64,000 bases of DNA from LSCE01 sp050485425 (GTDB lineage Bacteria > Pseudomonadota > Gammaproteobacteria > Nitrococcales > Aquisalimonadaceae). The position numbers were made by a program, and so were the translations under genes. Below the pieces are notes generated by a model. The model was not told the origin of the DNA. It did not search any database and saw only the letters and a list, made by a program, of their open reading frames with translations. How positions within the stretch are numbered: position 1 is the stretch's first letter; every line of letters begins with the position of its first letter. Of this stretch, positions 35,993-43,760 are shown in pieces. The stretch lies in the NCBI GenBank assembly GCA_050485425.1, contig JBJHBJ010000005.1, forward strand, positions 70,643-134,642, read 5' to 3'.

Positions 35993-36597
35993 GCAACCGG
36001 ACTGCATGCACCCTGCTTGCCCTTTCACTGTCGGCCGCCTTGCTTGCAGGCTGCGGAGCACCGGATCGACTTCCGCAACTCCAGGGGCAAGTGTGCGATT
36101 TCCGCTACCGCACCCTGGGCACCACGAAGGTGGTGACGGACCGGGAAACCCTGATTCACCGCGGGTTCGGCTGGCGGCGGGCGGAACCGCAAGGCTGCGC
36201 CACCGGCACGCTGATCCACACATTGCCGGATGGCAGCGCGTACCGGTTTGCCGAGGGCGCTCTGGACCACACGATGCCCGGTGGCCAGGCCGCCCGGCTG
36301 ACGGGAGGTTCGTGGCCGGCGTTTACGGACATGACGTTCCGAGCGGCCTGGCCACGTACCAGAATCCAGGGCACGGTCATGAACGCGGGCCCCCTTCATG
36401 CCTATGGCCTCGCGGAAGACGGCACGCTCTGGGACATCCGTCTGGATGAATCCGGCAACATTCTCCACGCTGGCGCCGTGGAGCGGCTCCCGGACGGCTG
36501 GAAACCGCTGGCCATCGATGCGCCGGCCGGCCTGCGCGTGGCGATACTCGCCTCCAACGGCGAACGGACCATGCTGTTCCACTATCGCATGCGATAG
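35989..36597 (+). CDS. Putative lipoprotein
   Basis: A 202-residue protein with a lipoprotein signal peptide, LALSLSAALLAGC, lipidated at about Cys 22. The mature part is rich in beta strands with no recognised domain. Its ATG overlaps the aminotransferase stop by four bases (ATGA), so it is co-expressed, though a functional link is not apparent. Confidence 0.75.
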   Translation: MSNRTACTLLALSLSAALLAGCGAPDRLPQLQGQVCDFRYRTLGTTKVVTDRETLIHRGFGWRRAEPQGCATGTLIHTLPDGSAYRFAEGALDHTMPGGQAARLTGGSWPAFTDMTFRAAWPRTRIQGTVMNAGPLHAYGLAEDGTLWDIRLDESGNILHAGAVERLPDGWKPLAIDAPAGLRVAILASNGERTMLFHYRMR

Positions 36598-36609
36598 CCC
36601 CGCAAACGC

Positions 36610-37104
36610 TCACGGCCGGTCGCTGTGCCCGAGCCGGGAGAGGGGCAATGGTGCATCGTCCTTGATCGTCTGAATTGCGAAATTGCTGCGAATGTCGCTG
36701 ATCCATGGCAGGCGCAGCAATGTTCCGGTGAGAAACGTCTCATACGCGGCCAGATCCGGCACCACCACCTGCAACAGGAAATCCGACTCGCCGGAAACCA
36801 GGTGGGCCGATATCACCTCCGGTAGCGCGATGATGGCATCCCGGAAGGCATTGGCCTGCTCCTCGTGGTGCCGTTGTACCTTGATGCCGACGAAAACTGT
36901 CAGGCCCAGGCCGATCTCGCGACGGCCGAGCGATGCGCTGTACCCCCGAATCACTCCCGCCTCCTCCAGCAAGCGTACGCGGCGCAGGCAGGGCGAGGGC
37001 GAGAGACTGACTTCCTCGGCCAGTTGCACGTTGGTCAGGCGCGCATTGCGCTGCAGCGCGGCCAGGATACGGCGGTCGATGGCGTCGAGCTTATGCTTTG
37101 GCAT
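36610..37104 (-). CDS. Lrp/AsnC family transcriptional regulator
   Basis: A 164-residue Lrp-type regulator. The N-terminal helix-turn-helix is LDAIDRRILAALQRNARLTNVQLAEEVSLSPSPCLRRVRLLEEAGVI, followed by the RAM ligand domain with HLVSGESDFLLQVVVPDLAAYETFL. It is divergent from the LysE exporter at 37237, the usual arrangement in which Lrp-like proteins control amino-acid export. Confidence 0.94.
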   Translation of the reverse strand: MPKHKLDAIDRRILAALQRNARLTNVQLAEEVSLSPSPCLRRVRLLEEAGVIRGYSASLGRREIGLGLTVFVGIKVQRHHEEQANAFRDAIIALPEVISAHLVSGESDFLLQVVVPDLAAYETFLTGTLLRLPWISDIRSNFAIQTIKDDAPLPLSRLGHSDRP

Positions 37105-37236
37105 AAGTATAACTTTTACTAGTTAGTATTAGATGAATATACCAATAATAATGGCGATTTGAGCTTAAATAGCAAGCACCTGCTGCGCTCTTTTATATAG
37201 CCTGTTGCAAAAGGTTTCCGGAGCGCAGGCCTCGTC
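37105..37236. promoter_or_regulatory. AT-rich divergent control region of Lrp and LysE genes
   Basis: A 132-base space that is markedly AT-rich compared with its surroundings, including ACTAGTTAGTATTAG and ACCAATAATAATGG. Lrp proteins bind such AT-rich DNA. No exact operator could be fixed by eye. Confidence 0.4.
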
Positions 37237-37881
37237 ATGGACCTCTGGCTGTTTATCGGTGCGTTGGTGGTCGTCTACCTCATTCCCGGTCCGGACATGA
37301 TTCTGATCCTGCAGACCGGGGCCAGCCGGGGTCGACCACAGGCCCTGGCGACTGTCAGCGGGCTCGCCCTGGCCCGGGGGCTTCACGTCACGCTGGCGGC
37401 ACTGGGTCTGGCCGCACTGTTCAGGTCCGCACCCTGGACGTTCGAGGTGGCGCGCGGGCTGGGGGCCAGCTACCTGATCTGGCTCGCGACACGCGTTCTG
37501 ACGCAGACGCCGGACCGAATACATGCGATCACCGACTCGGAGACGACAAGCGGCCATTGCCTCCGCGCGGCCTGGCGTCGCGGGCTGCTAACCAATTTGC
37601 TGAATCCGAAGTCGCTCCTGTTCTGCTCGACACTGCTACCGCAGTTCATGCACCCGGAGGGGAGCCTGGCACTGCAGTTCGCCTGGCTCGGCGCGATTCT
37701 CGTCGGAACAGGGGTCCTGTTCGATCTGGTTTACGCCACTGCAGGCGTGAAGCTCGGCCACATGGCCAGCACGAGACCAGGCCTGCAACGGCTGCAGCAC
37801 CGGGTACTTGCCGGGGTGCTCGCCGGCTTCGGCATCCACCTCCTGCTGGAGGGCACGGCGCCGTGGAACGGGCTCGCCTGA
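37237..37881 (+). CDS. LysE family amino-acid exporter
   Basis: A 214-residue membrane protein of the LysE/RhtB family with about six helices. The N-terminal signature is VVYLIPGPDMILILQTGASRGRPQALATVSGLALARGLHV, and GLLTNLLNPKSLLFCSTLLPQF is the second conserved block. It exports amino acids such as homoserine, threonine or others. It is probably controlled by the divergent Lrp-type regulator. Confidence 0.92.
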   Translation: MDLWLFIGALVVVYLIPGPDMILILQTGASRGRPQALATVSGLALARGLHVTLAALGLAALFRSAPWTFEVARGLGASYLIWLATRVLTQTPDRIHAITDSETTSGHCLRAAWRRGLLTNLLNPKSLLFCSTLLPQFMHPEGSLALQFAWLGAILVGTGVLFDLVYATAGVKLGHMASTRPGLQRLQHRVLAGVLAGFGIHLLLEGTAPWNGLA

Positions 37882-37966
37882 CCTCAGGCGGCAAAACACC
37901 ATGCCCGGTCTATAGTTAGGATTGTCTCCGGCACCGGGCCCCGGCCCATTCTCCAACAGGGGGGGG

Positions 37967-38383
37967 ATGCAAAGAATGCGCAGCCTGCTGGTTCGGGAAG
38001 TCATGGCGAAGCACCCCCCGGCCATTCCGGTCGGGACGGACTTGCGAGACGTGGTGGACACTCTGCTGGGGCATCACCTGACAGGACTACCGGTCATCGA
38101 CTCTGGTGACCATGTGATCGGCTTTGTGTCGGAGCAGGATTGCCTGCGCGCCTTGCTGGTATCCAGCTACCACGCCGAGGGCAACCCGAAGGTGGAAGAC
38201 GTGATGCACCACCCGCCGCTGACCGTGAATCTGCAGGACGCCGTCGTGGACGTTGCCGAGCAGATGCTTACCCAGAAGCCGAAGATCTATCCCGTTCTGG
38301 ACGACGAGCACAGGCTTGCCGGCATGCTGACGCGCCACCAGGTGCTCCGCGCGGTCAGGAACCGGCTATTGGTCACGGCCTAG
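37967..38383 (+). CDS. CBS-domain protein
   Basis: A 138-residue protein made of two CBS motifs (LLVREVMAKHPPAIPVGTDLRDVVDTLLGHHLTGLPVID, then VEDVMHHPPLTVNLQDAVVDVAEQML). A CBS pair binds adenine nucleotides and usually regulates a partner. The start is taken at 37967 just after a run of G; an ATG nine bases later (37976) has a more usual distance from that run. It is convergent with nicF and overlaps it by 11 bases. Confidence 0.87.
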   Translation: MQRMRSLLVREVMAKHPPAIPVGTDLRDVVDTLLGHHLTGLPVIDSGDHVIGFVSEQDCLRALLVSSYHAEGNPKVEDVMHHPPLTVNLQDAVVDVAEQMLTQKPKIYPVLDDEHRLAGMLTRHQVLRAVRNRLLVTA

Positions 38384-39008
38384 TGTCCCGTAACCTCTCC
38401 AGAAACTCGTTCTTGCTGATCACATCGCCATACTTGCTGTCGATGTCGAACAGATTGGCCTCGTGCGGAGCGTTGTGACGGTCGCCCACGGCCTCGCGAA
38501 TCACCATGACCCGGAAACCATGCTGCACGCCATCCACCGCGGTGGCGCGGATACAGCCACTGGTGGAACAGCCGATCAACGCGATGGTGTCGACACTCTG
38601 AGCCCGTAATGTTGACGCCAGAGAAGTACCGAAAAAACTGCTGGGATACTGTTTGCTGATCACCAACTCACCGGGAAGCGGCTGCACTTCCTCGCAGAAC
38701 GCCGCATAGGGGTTACCTTCCACCATCGCCTTCATCACAGGCGCCTTTTTTACCCACACACCGCCGTCCGCGAAACCGGCCGCATGGTACCTGATGTTCG
38801 TGTGCACCAAGGGCATCGACGCTTTCCGGGCCGCCGCCAGCACATCACGGGCATGCGGTATAGCCTCCACCACGCCGGGCGCATACAAGGGGGCACCCGG
38901 CATCGTGTACCCCTGCATGAAGTCGATCACCAGGAGCGCGGTCTTCTCGCCGAAGCCGATACGACTGTCCCAGACGCCCTTGTAGTTATCGGTAACGTCG
39001 GAGGTCAT
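38373..39008 (-). CDS. nicF: Maleamate amidohydrolase (isochorismatase-like cysteine hydrolase)
   Basis: A 211-residue cysteine hydrolase. The catalytic triad is visible as Asp in LLVIDFMQGYTMPGAP, Lys in VISKQYPSSFFGTSL and Cys in LIGCSTSGCIRATAVDG. N-carbamoylsarcosine amidases and NicF share this fold; the location at the end of nicC-D-E identifies it as NicF, which hydrolyses maleamate to maleate and ammonia. Its ATG overlaps the nicE stop by four bases. Confidence 0.9.
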   Translation of the reverse strand: MTSDVTDNYKGVWDSRIGFGEKTALLVIDFMQGYTMPGAPLYAPGVVEAIPHARDVLAAARKASMPLVHTNIRYHAAGFADGGVWVKKAPVMKAMVEGNPYAAFCEEVQPLPGELVISKQYPSSFFGTSLASTLRAQSVDTIALIGCSTSGCIRATAVDGVQHGFRVMVIREAVGDRHNAPHEANLFDIDSKYGDVISKNEFLERLRDTRP

Positions 39009-39799
39009 GCGCCCTCCTCCAGCGGAACCACGACCGGCGATCTCGCGGGATAACGTCCGCTCAGTAGCGCACCGGCGTTCGGAACCACGGGCTCCAGGCC
39101 CAGATGGTCAAGCATGCGCCGGGCGGTACAGACCGCCGTCGACGTCACCGGAATACCAAGCCGGTCCTCCACCACCTGAATGGCCGGCAAAGACGGCATC
39201 TGCACGCAGGCGGAAAGCACCACGGCGTCCACGTTGCCAACGTTCAGGCTACCGACATCCTCAACCAGATCCATGGGGTTTCGGCAACCCACCTGCAGGT
39301 TATCGGGAATCTCGAAGCAGCGTGCATCCACCACCTCGATACCTTCATTCTCGATGTACGCCACCACCTGATCGGTGAGAGGCCGCATGTAAGGCGCCAG
39401 CAGGGAAATGCGCTTGGCCCCCATGATCTGCAACCCTTCGATCAGCGCTCCCGCCGACGTCATCACCGGTGCCTCGCAGTGATTTTCTCTGGCCACGGCG
39501 GTGAGTTCCTCCTCAACCTGGCGGTGATACCCCGGCCCCATCGCCATGATGGCCACCAGGCAAGCCGTGCTCATGACATCGACCCGGGCGTCCGCCAGTT
39601 CGGCCGCGCAGCGCAGGCCCTCGCGGTTCATCGCCTCCAGCTCTTCGCGGGTTACCTTGTGCATGCGCATGCGGCTGGAATGAAACGTAAACCGCTCGGG
39701 GTGAACCGCCTCCCGCGCACGCAGCATGGCGGGAATCTCGGTTTCCATCGTGGTGTTGGAACTGGGCACGATCTGACCGATTCGAAATTGCCTGGACAT
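39005..39799 (-). CDS. nicE: Maleate cis-trans isomerase
   Basis: A 264-residue Asp/Glu-racemase-fold protein starting MSRQFRIGQIVPSSNTTMETEIPAMLRA. The two catalytic cysteines are in MSTACLVAIMAMGPGY and VLSACVQMPSLPAI, as in maleate isomerases. It converts maleate to fumarate, the last step before the TCA cycle. It follows nicD by 12 bases and overlaps nicF. Confidence 0.93.
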   Translation of the reverse strand: MSRQFRIGQIVPSSNTTMETEIPAMLRAREAVHPERFTFHSSRMRMHKVTREELEAMNREGLRCAAELADARVDVMSTACLVAIMAMGPGYHRQVEEELTAVARENHCEAPVMTSAGALIEGLQIMGAKRISLLAPYMRPLTDQVVAYIENEGIEVVDARCFEIPDNLQVGCRNPMDLVEDVGSLNVGNVDAVVLSACVQMPSLPAIQVVEDRLGIPVTSTAVCTARRMLDHLGLEPVVPNAGALLSGRYPARSPVVVPLEEGA

Positions 39800-39811
39800 C
39801 TGTCTGCCTCC

Positions 39812-40642
39812 TTACTCCGTCACAACCGCGCTGGCCTGAAACTGGGACCCGAGGAAATCCCCAAAGCCACGGAAGAATCCCTCGTAGTCATCCCACGGAA
39901 TCATGTGACCGGCGTCGGGGACGTGGTTGATCCGCAGACTGGGAAGCAGGCGCTGCATTTCCTGCTCATCCTCGGGCAGGATCACGCCACCCTTGCCTGC
40001 AACCATGAGCAGCGTGGGTACGTCGATATGCGGGAGATCCGCATGTATATCGTCCTCATGGAAACCGTTGAAAGCATCCACCACTGCCTTCTCGCTGCAG
40101 GTATGCAGCCATTCCGCCCGCAGGCGCAGTTGCTCGTCTGTCCATGTGGGGCAGTAACCGCGCATGGTTTCCAGATCACAGCCACGCCGGGCGTCACGGA
40201 TGGAATCCACGTACCACGGAAGCTTGCTGGGATAAGGCCGCCGGCCGGGCCCTGAGACGGGCGGATCCACCAACACCAGGCGAGCGAGACCACCGGGCCC
40301 GCGACGCGCGGCCCGTATACCGAACCTCGCACCCATGGAGTGGCCCACCAGGACGTAATTGCGCAGCCCCAAAGCACCAGCGAACGCAATGATGTCGTCG
40401 GCGCAGGTGTCGATGCCGTAATCCAGATGGTCCCCGGTTTCGGACAATCCTCGGCCACGCACATCGAGCACGTAGGTATCGAACAGCCTGCCCAGCCGTT
40501 CGGCAACGAAGCCCCAGGTCACCGCCGGGCTGGTGATGCCCGGCACCAGCACCAGTGCCGGCCCCTTGCCGCCATAGCGGAGGTAATGCTGGCGGATGCC
40601 GTTCGCGTTGACGTGCGCACCGTACAGGAACGAACTGTTCAT
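39812..40642 (-). CDS. nicD: N-formylmaleamate deformylase (alpha/beta hydrolase)
   Basis: A 276-residue alpha/beta hydrolase. The oxyanion region is LVLVPGITSPAVTWGFVAERL, the nucleophile elbow VGHSMGARFGIRAA, and the catalytic histidine VPDAGHMIPWDDYEGF. NicD removes formate from N-formylmaleamate to give maleamate. Identity rests on position between nicC and nicE and on overall similarity to known NicD. It overlaps nicC by four bases. Confidence 0.9.
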   Translation of the reverse strand: MNSSFLYGAHVNANGIRQHYLRYGGKGPALVLVPGITSPAVTWGFVAERLGRLFDTYVLDVRGRGLSETGDHLDYGIDTCADDIIAFAGALGLRNYVLVGHSMGARFGIRAARRGPGGLARLVLVDPPVSGPGRRPYPSKLPWYVDSIRDARRGCDLETMRGYCPTWTDEQLRLRAEWLHTCSEKAVVDAFNGFHEDDIHADLPHIDVPTLLMVAGKGGVILPEDEQEMQRLLPSLRINHVPDAGHMIPWDDYEGFFRGFGDFLGSQFQASAVVTE

Positions 40643-41802
40643 GCTGCCGACCCCTCCGTCGTCGTGGGTTCGCGCAACGGGGTCTGGAACACGTCGTAGG
40701 CGAACACCCAGGACGGATCCTCGTCGAAGCGCAGCCAGGTATTGTTGTGGGAAACTGTCTGAACGCGGGACGTACGCTCGAAGCGGTTGGCGCGATAGAG
40801 CGCGAATGCCGTCTCGTAGTCATCCAGCCCTGCTTCGTCCAGGCAGCGGACCAGCATGGCCGCATCCTCGATGGCCATGGCCGCGCCCTGCGCCATATGC
40901 GGCTTCATCGGATGACAGGCATCGCCCAGCAGCACCATCCGGTTCCGGCTCCACAGGGGAAGGGGCTTGCGTTCCAGCAGGGGCCATTTGGTGACGTGGT
41001 CGGTGGCCTCGATCAAGGCTTGAACTTCCGGGTGGTAACCCTCGAACGCCTTTCGCATCTCGTCCCGGCTGCTGTCCACCCAACTGGTACCATGCGGCCA
41101 ATCCGGTTCCGGCACGCCGGTCACGTAGTAGTACTCCTCGCGAGCGCCGTCCACGTAATACACCATCATGTGACGGTCGTCGGTCCACCATTTCACGCAG
41201 GCGTCCAGTTCCAGGCCGCTGGCACGCAGCCGCCGAGCGGATAACACCGCCCTGTGCGCAACGTACCCGCTGTAGATCGGGGCCTCCGGCCCCAGCAATG
41301 TCTCCCGAATTCGGGAATTGATGCCATCGGCACCAATGACGATATCCGCCTCGTCGGTGGATCCGTCGCTAAAGGTCAGCACGACGCGATCGCCCTCGTC
41401 CCGAACCTGATCGAGGCGCTTGCCGAACTGAATCGTGCTCTGGTCGATGGTGGAGACCATCAGCCGATGCAGATCGCCGCGATGGACGGTCAGGTAGGAG
41501 GCACCGTATTCCTTCAGTGCAAAATCACCCAGGGGGACGCGTGCATCATAGGCTCCGGTGAAACCGTCTCGGCTGAACCAGTGATCCGGATGGGAGCCAT
41601 CCGCGTTCAACCTGTCCTCGATCCCGAGCCGACGCATCACCTTCATGACGTTCGGCCCAAGATGAATTCCGGCACCCAGCCGGTCGATCTGGGGAGCCTG
41701 CTCGAAAACCTTGGTCCGGTAGCCGGCCTGCTGTAGCAGCGTAGCGGCGGCTGCGCCGCCCAGGCCGGCACCAACCACGGCGATGGTGGGCTGATGCGTC
41801 AT
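40639..41802 (-). CDS. nicC: 6-hydroxynicotinate 3-monooxygenase
   Basis: A 387-residue group A flavin monooxygenase. The FAD motif is IAVVGAGLGGAAAATLLQQAGY, the second motif is DEADIVIGADGINSRIRE, and GDACHPMKPHMAQGAAMAIEDAAML is the third. NicC performs a decarboxylative hydroxylation of 6-hydroxynicotinate to 2,5-dihydroxypyridine with NADH and oxygen. It is the first gene of the leftward nicCDEF operon; the operator-like site at 41877-41887 lies 75 bases upstream. Confidence 0.93.
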   Translation of the reverse strand: MTHQPTIAVVGAGLGGAAAATLLQQAGYRTKVFEQAPQIDRLGAGIHLGPNVMKVMRRLGIEDRLNADGSHPDHWFSRDGFTGAYDARVPLGDFALKEYGASYLTVHRGDLHRLMVSTIDQSTIQFGKRLDQVRDEGDRVVLTFSDGSTDEADIVIGADGINSRIRETLLGPEAPIYSGYVAHRAVLSARRLRASGLELDACVKWWTDDRHMMVYYVDGAREEYYYVTGVPEPDWPHGTSWVDSSRDEMRKAFEGYHPEVQALIEATDHVTKWPLLERKPLPLWSRNRMVLLGDACHPMKPHMAQGAAMAIEDAAMLVRCLDEAGLDDYETAFALYRANRFERTSRVQTVSHNNTWLRFDEDPSWVFAYDVFQTPLREPTTTEGSAA

Positions 41803-41876
41803 CGTGCGTTCCTCATGTTAGTCATCACCTTTGAAGCGCCATCACGGACATGCTGTATCTCTCACCTTTTTTGAGG

Positions 41877-41887
41877 GTATACACCAT
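41877..41887 (+). promoter_or_regulatory. Operator-like site 1 (nicC promoter)
   Basis: GTATACACCAT, followed by TTATT. It is the reference copy of a motif found five times in the nicotinate island. It lies 75 bases before the nicC start, where a repressor would act. Confidence 0.6.
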
Positions 41888-41992
41888 TTATTTGTCGGTC
41901 AACAAAGGACGCACAACCAGCAGCCAACACAAAAACACATGAAGAAAATAATGTTTTATTAATTTATTTCATTGGTTTATGTTGCATGACCT

Positions 41993-42008
41993 ATACTGCT
42001 TGCAGTAT
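41993..42008. promoter_or_regulatory. Perfect 16-bp palindrome upstream of nicX
   Basis: ATACTGC (41993-41999) and GCAGTAT (42002-42008) are separated by two T. The sequence is unlike the GTATACACCAT sites, so it may bind a different regulator. It overlaps a possible -10 TATACT. Confidence 0.45.
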
Positions 42009-42052
42009 GACGATGGCTGATGCTATACATAGGAAAACGTGGATATTTAAAC

Positions 42053-42063
42053 GTATGCACCTA
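42053..42063 (+). promoter_or_regulatory. Operator-like site 5 (nicX promoter)
   Basis: GTATGCACCTA within AAACGTATGCACC. The inverse of site 2 reads AAACGTATACACC, so 12 of 13 bases agree. It lies 63 bases before the nicX start. Confidence 0.5.
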
Positions 42064-42126
42064 TTTTGTGCGACGCATCATTAAGCGCACTCAATAAGGG
42101 CGGATTTGTAACCAGGAGCCGGAGCC

Positions 42127-43224
42127 ATGCCCGTCAGCCAGACAGAACTGACCCAGATGTTCGAGCACGTGCTACGCCTGTCGAAGGTGGACGAAACCCA
42201 GAGCGTGGCGGTTCTGAAGAGCCACTACTCAAATGAGCGCAGCGTGGCCGCTGCCATGGACGCCGCCCAGAGACTCGGCGCGAAGGTCTACGGGGTGGAT
42301 CTGCCCGCCTTCAATCACGAAAAGGCCATGGGAAACGACCTCACGGCCTATGTCGGCCACACCGCACTTACCAACCACCCCGCGGCGCAACAGGCACTGA
42401 TGGCCGCCGACCTGGTGGTGGACACGATGATGCTTCTGCACTCCCCGGAGCAGGAGGCCATCCTGAAGTCGGGCACACGGATTCTGCTGGCGGTGGAACC
42501 GCCGGAAATGCTTGCCAGGATGTTGCCCAATGAAGAAGACAAGGCGCGCGTCGTGGCGGCGCAGCGCATATTCGAACAGGCCCGGACCTTCAAGGTCACC
42601 TCGAAGTCGGGCACGGATTTCTCGGCGGAACTGGGACAATATCCCATCGTCACCGAGTACGGTTTCTCCGACGAACCCGGCCGCTGGGACCACTGGCCCA
42701 GCGGCTTTCTTTTTTCCTGGCCCAACGAGGGCACGGCTAACGGGAAGCTGGTGCTTGATATCGGCGACATCATGCTTCCCTTCAAAATGTACATCCGCGA
42801 CCAGCCCGTGACCCTGGAGATCCGCGACGGCTTCATCACGGAAATCCGCGGCGGTTTCGAAGCCGAGTATTTGCGCGACTACATGCGCTACTTCGACGAC
42901 CCGGACGTGTACGCCATCTCCCATATCGGCTGGGGTTTGCAGCCCCGCGCCCAGTGGACTGCGCAGAAGCTGCACGACAAGAATGACGCCATCGGCATGG
43001 ATGCACGTGCGTTCTACGGCAACTTCCTGTTCTCCACCGGCCCCAACACCGAGGTCGGCGGCCCGCGCAACACCCCGTGCCACATGGATATTCCCCTGCG
43101 CAACTGCAGCGTCTACCTGGACGACAAGGCTGTAGTACTGGACGGAGATGTGGTCGCACCCGAAGAATCACGGGTCACAGCGCGAAGCATGCCGAACACC
43201 TCGCAGAAGGCCGTCAACGAGTGA
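42127..43224 (+). CDS. nicX: 2,5-dihydroxypyridine 5,6-dioxygenase
   Basis: A 365-residue iron(II) extradiol-type dioxygenase of the NicX family, distantly related to M29 aminopeptidases. The C-terminal metal region contains YAISHIGWGLQPRAQW, GNFLFSTGPNTEVGG and PCHMDIPLRNC. NicX opens the ring of 2,5-dihydroxypyridine to N-formylmaleamate. CCAGGAGCCGGAGCC provides the ribosome binding site. It is the first gene of the rightward nicX-A-B-transporter unit. Confidence 0.95.
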   Translation: MPVSQTELTQMFEHVLRLSKVDETQSVAVLKSHYSNERSVAAAMDAAQRLGAKVYGVDLPAFNHEKAMGNDLTAYVGHTALTNHPAAQQALMAADLVVDTMMLLHSPEQEAILKSGTRILLAVEPPEMLARMLPNEEDKARVVAAQRIFEQARTFKVTSKSGTDFSAELGQYPIVTEYGFSDEPGRWDHWPSGFLFSWPNEGTANGKLVLDIGDIMLPFKMYIRDQPVTLEIRDGFITEIRGGFEAEYLRDYMRYFDDPDVYAISHIGWGLQPRAQWTAQKLHDKNDAIGMDARAFYGNFLFSTGPNTEVGGPRNTPCHMDIPLRNCSVYLDDKAVVLDGDVVAPEESRVTARSMPNTSQKAVNE

Positions 43225-43286
43225 TCCGGCTTGACGCGCGATTCGTTCTCTAACCCACATCGCGCAGCCACCGGGAGACAGCCACT

Positions 43287-43760
43287 ATGGGCAAACCGAT
43301 CACGCTCAGGGTCAACGGCGAGACGCACACGCTGGAGCTCTCGCCCGACACGCCTCTGCTTTACGTGCTGCGCAACGACCTAATGCTGAACGGCCCCAAA
43401 TATGGCTGTGGCCTTGGCGAATGCGGTGCCTGCACCGTGCTGGTGGGCAACTACGCGGCGCGCTCCTGCGTCCTGCCCATCGGCAAGGTCGGGGACCGCC
43501 CCGTCACCACGCTGGAGGGCCTCGGCACCGCGGACCGGCCCGACCCGGTACAGCAAGCTTTCATTGAAGAACAAGCCGCCCAGTGCGGCTATTGCCTGAA
43601 CGGCATGATCATGACCGTCAAGGCTTTGCTGCTACACGAACCGAACCCCGACGAGGAGCGCATCAGGCATGCGCTGCGGCACAACCTGTGCCGTTGCGGC
43701 ACGCATCTGGAGATCATGAACGCGGCCCGCCGCGCCGCCGCCCAGGAGTGCGGACAGTGA
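43287..43760 (+). CDS. nicA: Nicotinate dehydrogenase small subunit, two [2Fe-2S] clusters
   Basis: A 157-residue protein of the molybdenum hydroxylase small-subunit type. The plant-ferredoxin-like cluster is in GPKYGCGLGECGACTVLV, and the second, all-alpha cluster uses CGYCLNGMIMTV and LCRCGTHLEIMNA. NicA passes electrons from the molybdenum centre towards the cytochrome subunit when nicotinate is hydroxylated at C6. Its stop overlaps the GTG start of nicB (GTGA). Confidence 0.95.
   Translation: MGKPITLRVNGETHTLELSPDTPLLYVLRNDLMLNGPKYGCGLGECGACTVLVGNYAARSCVLPIGKVGDRPVTTLEGLGTADRPDPVQQAFIEEQAAQCGYCLNGMIMTVKALLLHEPNPDEERIRHALRHNLCRCGTHLEIMNAARRAAAQECGQ

Larger units (their letters stand above)
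41803..42126. promoter_or_regulatory. Divergent control region of the nicC and nicX operons
   Basis: A 324-base AT-rich space with no gene. It holds one operator-like GTATACACCAT site near nicC (41877-41887), a second variant near nicX (42053-42063), and an unrelated perfect palindrome at 41993-42008. TATACT at 41992-41997 could be a -10 element for nicX, but no convincing -35 spacing was found. Confidence 0.6.
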
